Of a stretch of 64,000 bases of DNA, positions 44,068-51,007 are shown piece by piece. The notes below the pieces were generated by a model. It worked only from the letters and a program-made list of their open reading frames with translations. It did not search any database and was not told the DNA's origin. The stretch spans positions 1 through 64,000 of the forward strand of contig NZ_JAERRK010000017.1 in assembly GCF_016741775.1 (NCBI RefSeq), read 5' to 3'. The stretch comes from Streptomyces actinomycinicus. GTDB taxonomy: Bacteria; Actinomycetota; Actinomycetes; Streptomycetales; Streptomycetaceae. How positions within the stretch are numbered: position 1 is the first letter of the stretch; each line of letters begins with the position of its first letter. The position numbers and the translations under genes are program-made.

Positions 44068-44170
44068 CCGCGCGGTGGACCACCTGCCGGACCCGGCGTA
44101 GCCGCGCGGTGGACCGTCTGCCGGGCCGGGCGGGGCCCGGCGGTGCACCGCCTGCCGGGCCGCGCGGGGT
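44041..44170. repeat. 34-bp tandem repeat at aldolase 3' end
   Basis: Copies start at 44041, 44075, 44109 and 44143. Copy 1 is inside the gene and contains the stop codon; copy 2 is nearly identical (GTGGACC...CTGCCGGA...GGCGTAG), copies 3 and 4 are diverged. So the last eleven codons have been copied downstream. Confidence 0.85.
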
Positions 44171-44175
44171 GGGGC

Positions 44176-44385
44176 TCAGCCGAGGGCGCGGGGGCGCAGC
44201 CAGCGGGTCAGGGTGTGCCGGAGCCGTCCCTGTGCCGGGCGTTCGGCGATGACGGCACGGAAGCGCCGGTAGTCGCGCACCTCGCGCAGGACGGCGGCGT
44301 CATGACGGCCCGGCGCGGGCGGCTCGGGCTCGCCGTGCACGCGGGCCCGGTAGCTGTCGAGGAGGTACTGCTGGGTGATGCTCAT
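44176..44385 (-). CDS. Small basic hypothetical protein
   Basis: The 69-aa protein begins MSITQQYLLDSYRARVHGEP and ends in a basic tail (RLRHTLTRWLRPRALG). GAAGGCGATCC precedes the ATG as a ribosome site. No domain is recognisable. The shape is seen in many short Streptomyces proteins. It diverges from an ArsR-like regulator gene, and a hairpin (44427-44444) and an operator lie between, so both may be regulated together. Confidence 0.65.
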   Translation of the reverse strand: MSITQQYLLDSYRARVHGEPEPPAPGRHDAAVLREVRDYRRFRAVIAERPAQGRLRHTLTRWLRPRALG

Positions 44386-44426
44386 GGCGGATCGCCTTCT
44401 CGGGACGTGGACTGATCACTGACTGC

Positions 44427-44531
44427 TCACCGACCGCTCGGTGACTGATCGGGCTCCGCGGCTGCCCCGGTGCCCTTCAGCCTGCCCCCGTGCGGGGCCG
44501 ATGTCCCGTGGATTGACGACTGCCGTCAATC
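44427..44531. promoter_or_regulatory. Operator region upstream of ArsR-like gene
   Basis: GATTGACG (44511-44518) and CGTCAATC (44524-44531) form a perfect 8-bp inverted repeat with a 5-nt centre, 40 nt before the regulator start. A second inverted repeat, TCACCGA-CCGC-TCGGTGA (44427-44444), lies toward the divergent gene. The first is well suited to an ArsR dimer. Confidence 0.6.
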
Positions 44532-44571
44532 GACGCCGGCGCTGTCAGTGGGCGGGTGCACGATGGGGGGC

Positions 44572-45714
44572 ATGAGCGTGACCATCGACATCAGCGGACT
44601 CGCCACCGCCGGGGGCGTCCCCGGCCCGAGCGAGGCCGAGAGGTGGGGACGGGTCTGCGTCACGCCCTCCCCGCTGGCCGAGCTGGGAATGGCGCTGCAC
44701 GCGCTCAGCGAGCCCGGTCACCACCCCGAGCTGCAGGGCTGGGCGACCGCCGTCTCCTCCCGGCTGGACCCCTGCCTGGCGGACCGGCTGTGCGAGGCGG
44801 ACTTCCTGTGGCGTACGACGTTCTCGGACGTCTTCGCCCCGTTCGCCGGCATCCCGGGCGGCCGGGCGCTCCCCGGGGCCACGCTCGCCGAGGAACTGGA
44901 CCTGCTGGACAAGCTGACGGACGAACAGTTCGTCAATGCGGCGCTCGAGTTCACCTGCCAGCTGCGCTACGACGTCCAGACCCCCGGTCCCCTGGCCAAC
45001 CCGGACCTGCGCCGCCGCTCCCTGGAACTGGCCGCCGCGCGCGGCGCCGTGCAGGAGCGGTTCACGCGCCGGCTGCTGGACGAACCGCCGGTCGTGCGGG
45101 CGTGGTTCCGGCAGCTGATGCTCGACTGCGACGAGGCGTTCTTCGCCGACACCTGGGCCCGGCTCGAGCCCCAGCTCGCCGCCGACGCCCGGCACAAGAC
45201 GGAACTGCTGCGCCGCAAGGGCCTGGGCGCGGCCCTGGCGTCCCTCTCCGAAGCCGTGTCGCTGGACGAGGAGGCCGGGCTCATCACGGTCGACAAGCTC
45301 TCCGTGGGCCGCACCGCCACGGGCGACGGCGGCCTGGTGCTGGTGCCGACCAGCCTCGGCCGGCCGCACCTCATGGTCCTGCACCGGTTCGGCTGGCAGC
45401 CGTCGATCACCTACCCGGCGAGCGGTTCCCGTCCCCAGGCCCCCTCCGTCGAGCAGCTCACGCGCCGCCTGGAAGCACTGGCCCACCCGGTGCGGATGCG
45501 GCTGTGCCGGCACCTCGCGCGGGCCCCGCACACCACGAGCGAACTGGCCGACGCGCACGGCATGACGGCGCCGGAGATATCCCGGCACCTCACGGTGCTG
45601 AAGAAGGCGGGGCTGATCACGGACTGCCGTCGCGGCCGGTACGTCCAGCACCAGCTGGACCTGTCCGCGGTGGCCCGGCTGGGCAGCGACTTCATCGAGG
45701 GCGTCCTGCGCTGA
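44572..45714 (+). CDS. ArsR-like regulator with DUF5937-type N-terminus
   Basis: The 380-aa protein has a large N-terminal domain (about 1-285, starting SVTIDISGLATAGG, style of DUF5937) and a C-terminal winged helix (RLEALAHPVRMRLCRHLARA, HGMTAPEISRHLTVLKKAGL, about 300-365). Metal-binding Cys of classical ArsR proteins are missing, so the signal is probably not an oxyanion. The N-terminal domain may bind a ligand. The start ATG 44572 follows a weak ribosome site (GATGGGGGG); ATG 44563 is in frame. A palindrome upstream suggests self-control. Confidence 0.78.
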   Translation: MSVTIDISGLATAGGVPGPSEAERWGRVCVTPSPLAELGMALHALSEPGHHPELQGWATAVSSRLDPCLADRLCEADFLWRTTFSDVFAPFAGIPGGRALPGATLAEELDLLDKLTDEQFVNAALEFTCQLRYDVQTPGPLANPDLRRRSLELAAARGAVQERFTRRLLDEPPVVRAWFRQLMLDCDEAFFADTWARLEPQLAADARHKTELLRRKGLGAALASLSEAVSLDEEAGLITVDKLSVGRTATGDGGLVLVPTSLGRPHLMVLHRFGWQPSITYPASGSRPQAPSVEQLTRRLEALAHPVRMRLCRHLARAPHTTSELADAHGMTAPEISRHLTVLKKAGLITDCRRGRYVQHQLDLSAVARLGSDFIEGVLR

Positions 45715-45764
45715 GCCACACCGGCGCACGGCACCCGCGGTCCGGGGCGGCGGGGCCCCGGGCG

Positions 45765-46436
45765 TCAGCCCTGGCCGCCCACCCTTACCAGCCCCGTCTC
45801 GTAGGCCAGCACGACCACCTGTACGCGGTCGCGCAGGCCGAGCTTGGTCAGGATGCGGCCCACGTGCGTCTTCACCGTCGCCTCGCTCAGCACCAGCCGG
45901 GCCGCGATCTCGCCGTTGGACAGGCCCTGCGCGACCAGCACCATCACCTCGCGCTCCCGCTCGGTGAGCCGCTCCAGCTCCTTGTGCTGCTCCTTCCCGC
46001 TGCCGGAGGGCAGCATCGGGGCGAAGCGGTCCAGCAGGCGCCGGGTGGTGGAGGGCGCCACGACCGCGTCACCGCTGTGCACGGCGCGGATGGCCGTCAG
46101 CAGCTCGCCGGGCGGCACGTCCTTCAGCATGAAGCCGGAGGCGCCGGCCTTCAGCCCGGAGAAGGCGTACTCGTCCAGGTCGAACGTGGTCAGGATGAGC
46201 ACCTTCGGCGCGTCGGGCTCCATGCAGATCCGCCGGGTGGTCTCCACCCCGTCCAGCTTCGGCATGCGGACGTCCATCAGGACGACGTCGACGGCGGTGG
46301 ACCGCAGCGCCTGGAGGGCCTCCACGCCGTCGCCCGCCTCCGCGACGACCTCCATGTCCGGCTGGGCGGCGAGCACCATCTGGAACCCGGTGCGCAGCAG
46401 CACCTGGTCGTCGACGAGCATCACGCGGATCGTCAT
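45765..46436 (-). CDS. NarL/LuxR-type response regulator
   Basis: This 223-aa regulator has a receiver domain with Asp55 (VVLMDVRMP) and a C-terminal LuxR helix-turn-helix (LTEREREVMVLVAQGLSNGE, LSEATVKTHVGRILTKLGLR). It is the partner of the histidine kinase encoded 124 nt upstream. GAGGA precedes the ATG at 46436. Its target genes are not evident; pairs of this type often control antibiotic production or transporters. Confidence 0.92.
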   Translation of the reverse strand: MTIRVMLVDDQVLLRTGFQMVLAAQPDMEVVAEAGDGVEALQALRSTAVDVVLMDVRMPKLDGVETTRRICMEPDAPKVLILTTFDLDEYAFSGLKAGASGFMLKDVPPGELLTAIRAVHSGDAVVAPSTTRRLLDRFAPMLPSGSGKEQHKELERLTEREREVMVLVAQGLSNGEIAARLVLSEATVKTHVGRILTKLGLRDRVQVVVLAYETGLVRVGGQG

Positions 46437-46560
46437 CGGGTCCTCTTCCGTGTCTTCGGTCGCCGTGGGGCGGGTGGTCTGCCTTGCCTGTCAGGTGGGC
46501 GGTCTGCCGTGCCTGCCGGGGGGCGGTTTTCGTTGCCGTGGGCCGCGGGGGGGGGCGCCG

Positions 46561-47766
46561 TCAGTGTGCCGGTTTGAGCGGCAGCAGTGCGCTGATGCGG
46601 AATCCTCCGCCGGGGCGCGGGCCCGCGTCCAGGGTGCCGCCGACCATGCCGACCCGCTCGCGCATGCCGATCAGACCGTGGCCCTGTCCGTCGGCGCCGC
46701 CCTCCTCGTACAGCTCGTGCGGAGCGCCCTTGCCGTCGTCCTCGACCAGCAGGCCGAGACCGTCGTCGAAGTAGACCAGCCGTACGCTCGCGCCCGCGTT
46801 GGGCCCGCCGTGCTTGCGCGTGTTGGTGAGCGCCTCCTGCACGATCCGGTACGCGGTCAGCTCCACCCCGCTGGGCAGCGGGCGCGGAGTGCCCTCCACC
46901 TTGAAGTCGACGGGCAGGCCGGAGCTGCGGCACTGCTCGATGAGGTCGTCGATCTGCTCGACGTCGGGCTGCGGGACGTACTCCCCGCTCTCCTGGTGCT
47001 CCCCGGTGCGCAGCACGCCCAGCAGGCGGCGCATCTCGGCGAGGGCCTGGCGGCCGGTCGAGGAGATCGTCTCCAGGGCCTTGCGGGCCTGGTCGGGGGC
47101 GGCGTCCAGGACGTAGGCGGCGCCGTCGGCCTGCACCACCATCACGGACACGTTGTGCGCGACGACGTCGTGCAGCTCGCGCGCGATCCGGGCGCGCTCG
47201 GCGGCGACGGCGACCTTCGCCTGCGCCTCGCGCTCCTTCTCCAGGCGGGCCGCTCGCTCCTCCAGCTGGGCGAAGTACGCCCGCCGGGTGCGGATGGAGT
47301 CGCCGAGCACCCAGGCGAGGGCGAAGGGCACCGTCTGGAAGACGGCTATCGCGACCTGCCCGAGGAAGGCGGTGTCCTCCTGCGGCCAGCGGATCTGGGC
47401 CACGGTCGCCGCGCAGAGGCTGACGGCGAGCGCGAGCCGGGACGCCCAGCGCGCGCCGACCGCCGCGACCGTGTAGGTGATCACCAGCATGGCGAAATCG
47501 GCGACGACCGGCTCGACGTCCAGGACCAGCTGGGCCAGCCCTGTGACGAGGGCGACCAGCAGCATCGCCTCCGGGAGACGGCGGCGCAGCGCCACGACGG
47601 CGGACAGGACGGCGGACACGGCCATCCCCAGGGGGACCGTCCCGCGGTGGCCCTGCACCGCGTCGAGGCTGACCACACTCACCCCGGACAGCCCGAACAG
47701 GACGACGGCCCAGAAGGTGTCGACCCAGGTCGGGTGGCGGCGGAGGAAGTCGTAGAGGCGCTGCAC
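46561..47766 (-). CDS. NarL-type sensor histidine kinase
   Basis: The 401-aa protein has four to six N-terminal membrane helices (about residues 15-155), a coiled-coil linker (about 165-190) and a HisKA_3 domain with His199 (ARIARELHDVVAHNVSVMVV). HATPase boxes follow (TNTRKHGGPN, GLGLLVEDDGKG, GHGLIGMRERVGMVGG). It lacks a large extracellular domain, so it senses a signal in or near the membrane. GTG start with TACTCT 7 nt upstream supports a leaderless start that diverges from the MidA-like gene. Confidence 0.92.
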   Translation of the reverse strand: MQRLYDFLRRHPTWVDTFWAVVLFGLSGVSVVSLDAVQGHRGTVPLGMAVSAVLSAVVALRRRLPEAMLLVALVTGLAQLVLDVEPVVADFAMLVITYTVAAVGARWASRLALAVSLCAATVAQIRWPQEDTAFLGQVAIAVFQTVPFALAWVLGDSIRTRRAYFAQLEERAARLEKEREAQAKVAVAAERARIARELHDVVAHNVSVMVVQADGAAYVLDAAPDQARKALETISSTGRQALAEMRRLLGVLRTGEHQESGEYVPQPDVEQIDDLIEQCRSSGLPVDFKVEGTPRPLPSGVELTAYRIVQEALTNTRKHGGPNAGASVRLVYFDDGLGLLVEDDGKGAPHELYEEGGADGQGHGLIGMRERVGMVGGTLDAGPRPGGGFRISALLPLKPAH

Positions 47767-47884
47767 GTAACCCAGAGTAGGGAAACCAGATGCGTGCAGG
47801 GGTCAACCGGAGGGCCGATCCGGGCCCGCCGCGCATACTCCGCAAGGTGGAGACCGTGATCATCTGTGCGCCTAGTCTGTTGTG

Positions 47885-49180
47885 GTGACGGACGAGACGA
47901 CGGAGGGCGGTTTCCGCGGTCCCGGCCCGCGCGGCTGGCGCGCGGCGGCCGAGGCGGCGCTGTACGGGCCCGGGGGGTTCTACCGGCGTCCGGAGGGCCC
48001 GGCCGGTCACTTCCGTACGTCCGTGCACGCCTCCCCGCTGTTCGCGCGCGCCGTGGCCCGGCTGCTGTGCCGCGTCGACGCGGCGCTCGGGCGGCCCTCC
48101 GCGCTGGACTTCGTCGACGTGGGCGCGGGCCGGGGCGAACTGGTCCGCGGGGTGCTCGCCGCGCTGCCGCCCGACGTGGCCGCACGCGTGCGCGCGTACG
48201 CCGTCGAGATCGCCGATCGTCCGGCCGGCCTGGACCGGAGGATCACCTGGCTGAGCGAACTCCCGGACGCGGTCACCGGGCTGCTCTTCGCCAACGAGTG
48301 GCTGGACAACGTGCCGGTGGACGTCGCCGAGGTGGACGCCGCGGGCGTGCCCCGGCTGGTGCTCGTCGCGCCGGACGGCTCCGAGCGGCTCGGGGAGCCC
48401 GTGGCGGGAGCGGAGGCCGACTGGCTGGCACGCTGGTGGCCGCTGCCGGCCGAGGAGGGGCTGCGGGCGGAGATCGGGCTGCCCCGGGACCGGGCCTGGG
48501 CGGCGGCCGTGGACCGGGTGGAACGCGGGCTGGCGGTGGCCGTGGACTACGCGCACACCGCGGACACCCGCCCTCCGTTCGGCACGCTCACCGGCTTCCG
48601 CGAGGGCCGCGAGACGGCACCCGTGCCGGACGGGTCGTGCGACATCACGGCCCATGTGGCCCTGGACGCGTGCGCGGCGGCACCGCCGGGTGAGGCGCCC
48701 GGCGCGGCGCGCACACCGTCCGATCCGGCGCACAGCACCCCTGACGCGCCCTCCGACGCGGCGCACAGCACCCCTCACGAGCCCTCCGGTGCGGCATGCA
48801 GCACCCCTCACGGGCCCTCCGGTGCGGCATGCAGCACCCCTCACGGGCCCTCCGGTGCGGCGCGCGCGCCTTCCCGCGCGCTCCGTGACGCGGCGCAGGC
48901 GCCGTCGGGTGCGGCGCAGGAGCCCGTAGAAGAGGCGCGCGAGCTTCCCGCCGCGCGCCTGCTCACGCAACGCTCCGCCTTGCGCGCCCTCGACATCACC
49001 GGCGCACGCCCCTCGCTCGCACTGGCGTCCACGGACCCGGCCGCGTACGTGCGCGCCTTGGCCGGCGCCGGGGAGGCAGCCGAGCTGACCGCACCGGGCG
49101 GCCTGGGCGACTTCGGCTGGCTGCTCCAGCCCGTCGGCATCCCGGACCCCCTGGAGACGACGCCACCGCACCGGTCCTGA
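47885..49180 (+). CDS. MidA-like SAM methyltransferase (NDUFAF7 family)
   Basis: The 431-aa protein belongs to the DUF185/MidA family of protein arginine methyltransferases; the mitochondrial member NDUFAF7 methylates Arg85 of NDUFS2 during complex I assembly. SAM motif: DFVDVGAGRGELVRGVLAAL; family motif: FANEWLDNVPVDV. Both are intact. A repeat of about 70 residues (units SGAACSTPHGP, 11 aa) is inserted between DACAAA and LLTQRSALRAL. The nuoD-like gene convergent with it encodes the homologue of NDUFS2. The start is GTG 47885, with TAGTCT exactly 6 nt upstream; GTG 47882 is the alternative. Confidence 0.85.
   Translation: MTDETTEGGFRGPGPRGWRAAAEAALYGPGGFYRRPEGPAGHFRTSVHASPLFARAVARLLCRVDAALGRPSALDFVDVGAGRGELVRGVLAALPPDVAARVRAYAVEIADRPAGLDRRITWLSELPDAVTGLLFANEWLDNVPVDVAEVDAAGVPRLVLVAPDGSERLGEPVAGAEADWLARWWPLPAEEGLRAEIGLPRDRAWAAAVDRVERGLAVAVDYAHTADTRPPFGTLTGFREGRETAPVPDGSCDITAHVALDACAAAPPGEAPGAARTPSDPAHSTPDAPSDAAHSTPHEPSGAACSTPHGPSGAACSTPHGPSGAARAPSRALRDAAQAPSGAAQEPVEEARELPAARLLTQRSALRALDITGARPSLALASTDPAAYVRALAGAGEAAELTAPGGLGDFGWLLQPVGIPDPLETTPPHRS
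48719..48883. repeat. 33-bp repeats inside MidA-like gene
   Basis: Copies at 48719, 48752, 48785, 48818 and 48851 (diverged) encode 11-aa units SDPAHSTPDAP, SDAAHSTPHEP, SGAACSTPHGP twice, and SGAARAPSRAL. The period is a multiple of three, so the frame is preserved. Confidence 0.9.
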
Positions 49181-49196
49181 GCGCACTCGCCCGGCC

Positions 49197-49302
49197 GTGA
49201 GCCCTGCGCCGCCGTACGCCGCATTGTCGGCGTGAGCCCTGCGCCGCCGTACCCGCCGCGTTGTCGGCGTGAGCCCTGCGCCGCCGTACCTCCGTGACAT
49301 CG
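49197..49302. repeat. Short tandem repeats between MidA-like and nuoD2
   Basis: GTGAGCCCTGCGCCGCCGTA repeats at 49197, 49232 and 49269, each but the last followed by a TTGTCGGC-ending tail (35- and 37-bp spacing). No terminator hairpin is obvious between these convergent genes. Confidence 0.75.
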
Positions 49303-49320
49303 GTCCGGCGTCGCGTGCGG

Positions 49321-50472
49321 CTACTTGTCGATGTCGCCGACCACGAAGAACATCGACCCCAGGATCGCCACCATGTCGGCCACCAGCGTCCCGGGCAGCA
49401 GCTCGGTCAGCGCCTGGATGTTGTTGTAGGACGCCGAGCGCAGTTTCAGCCGGTACGGCGTCTTCTCGCCCTTGCTGACCAGGTAGTAGCCGTTGATGCC
49501 GAGCGGGTTCTCGGTCCACGCGTACGTGTGCCCCTCAGGCGCCTTCAGTACCTTAGGCAGCCGCTGGTTGATCGGCCCGGGCGGCAGCTCCGCGAGCCGG
49601 TCCAGGCAGGCGTCGGCGAGGTCCAGCGCGTTGTGGGTCTGCTCCAGCAGGATCTCGAACCGGGCGAGGCAGTCGCCCTCGCTCCTGGTGACCACCTTCA
49701 GGGTGTCCTGCAGGTCGCCGTAGGCCAGGTACGGCTCGTCGCGGCGCAGGTCGAAGTCGACGCCCGAGGCGCGCGCGATGGGCCCGCTCACGCCGTAGGC
49801 GTGCACCGTCTCGGGCGCGAGCGTCCCGACCCCGCGCGTGCGCCCCCGGAAGATCTCGTTGCCGAGCACCAGGTCGTCGAAGACGTCCATGCGCGAGCGC
49901 ACGGCGGCGACCGCTTCACGCGCGCGTGCGGTCCATCCGGCCGGCAGGTCCTCCTTGAGGCCGCCGACGCGGTTGAACATGTAGTGCATGCGCCCGCCGG
50001 AAACCTCCTCCATGGCGTTCTGGAGCACCTCGCGCTCCCGGAACGCGTAGAACACCGGCGTGATCCCGCCCAGTTCCAGCGGGTACGAACCGAGGAACAT
50101 CAGGTGGTTGAGCACCCGGTTCAGCTCGGCGAGCAGGGTCCGCGTCCATACGGCCCGCTCGGGGACCTCCATGCCGAGCATCCGCTCCACTGCGAGGACC
50201 ACGCCCAGCTCGTTCGAGAACGCCGACAGCCAGTCGTGGCGGTTGGCGAGCACGATGATCTGCCGGTAGTCGCGCGCCTCGAAGAGTTTCTCGGCACCCC
50301 TGTGCATGTAGCCGATCACCGGCTCCGCGTGCACGATGCGCTCCCCGTCCAGCACGAGCCGCAGCCGCAGCACGCCGTGCGTGGACGGGTGCTGGGGCCC
50401 GATGTTGAGCACCATGTCGGTGCTCTCAGCTGCGCCGCCGATCCCGACCGTGGTCTCCGTCGTAGGAGTCAT
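49321..50472 (-). CDS. nuoD2: NADH-quinone oxidoreductase subunit D paralogue
   Basis: The 383-aa protein is an orphan NuoD/NDUFS2 homologue, shorter than normal NuoD of about 440 aa. It keeps NIGPQHPSTHGVLRLRLVLD with His32, GYMHRGAEK with Arg58, ALxH-like core segments and the C-terminal ADMVAILGSMFFVVGDIDK. At the position of the quinone-binding Tyr (human Tyr108, Thermus Tyr87) it has Trp81 (NRHDWLSAFSNE). It does not lie in a nuo operon. It could replace NuoD in a variant complex I, or pair with another hydrogenase-like small subunit. The ATG at 50472 fits the family. Confidence 0.88.
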   Translation of the reverse strand: MTPTTETTVGIGGAAESTDMVLNIGPQHPSTHGVLRLRLVLDGERIVHAEPVIGYMHRGAEKLFEARDYRQIIVLANRHDWLSAFSNELGVVLAVERMLGMEVPERAVWTRTLLAELNRVLNHLMFLGSYPLELGGITPVFYAFREREVLQNAMEEVSGGRMHYMFNRVGGLKEDLPAGWTARAREAVAAVRSRMDVFDDLVLGNEIFRGRTRGVGTLAPETVHAYGVSGPIARASGVDFDLRRDEPYLAYGDLQDTLKVVTRSEGDCLARFEILLEQTHNALDLADACLDRLAELPPGPINQRLPKVLKAPEGHTYAWTENPLGINGYYLVSKGEKTPYRLKLRSASYNNIQALTELLPGTLVADMVAILGSMFFVVGDIDK

Positions 50473-50503
50473 GGCCCCAGTTTCCCCTACGTACGCTGGG
50501 CGC

Positions 50504-51007
50504 ATGGAGACGGGGAGCCCGGAAGGGAACGAGGCGCCGGCCGGCGAGCCGGTGTGGCGGGGGTTGGAGCCTGGTCTGCTGCGCGTGCGCCGGCTGCTGC
50601 TGGTGTGGTGGACGGCCGTGCTCACGGTGGCCGCGGGACTGGTGCCGGGCCTTCTGGCGGGGCCCGCGTGGGCGGCCTGTGCGCTGCTGCCGCCGGTGGT
50701 CGCCGCCTGGTGCTGGTGGCTGCTGGAGCGCAACTGGCGCTCCTGGCGGTACGCCGAGCGCGCCGACGACCTGCTGATCAGCCGTGGTGTGCTGTGGCGC
50801 GAGGAGACGGTGGTGCCGTACGGGCGGATGCAGCTGGTGGAGGTGACGTCCGGGCCCGTGGAGCGGCGCTTCGGGCTGGCCACCGTGCAGCTGCACACGG
50901 CCGCCGCGGCGACCGACGCGACCGTCCCCGGCCTGGACCCGGCCGAGGCGGAACGACTGCGCGACCGGCTCACCGAGCTGGGCGAGGCACGATCGGCGGG
51001 CCTGTGA
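50504..51007 (+). CDS. PH-domain (bPH2, YdbS-like) membrane protein
   Basis: The 167-aa protein has two membrane helices (LLLVWWTAVLTVAAGLVPGL, WAACALLPPVVAAWCWWLLE) and a bacterial PH2 (DUF304) domain (YAERADDLLISRGVLWREET, VPYGRMQLVEVTSGPVERRF). It is the small partner of the next gene, coupled by a GTGA overlap, as the YdbS/YdbT pair of Bacillus. Members protect against envelope stress or bacteriocins, but the function is not settled. TACGCT lies exactly 6 nt before the ATG, a leaderless start. Confidence 0.87.
   Translation: METGSPEGNEAPAGEPVWRGLEPGLLRVRRLLLVWWTAVLTVAAGLVPGLLAGPAWAACALLPPVVAAWCWWLLERNWRSWRYAERADDLLISRGVLWREETVVPYGRMQLVEVTSGPVERRFGLATVQLHTAAAATDATVPGLDPAEAERLRDRLTELGEARSAGL

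Noticed and set aside
46433..49519. 1028-codon minus-strand frame
   Set aside because: It crosses the kinase gene in another frame, the MidA-like gene in antisense and repeats. It is a product of GC bias.
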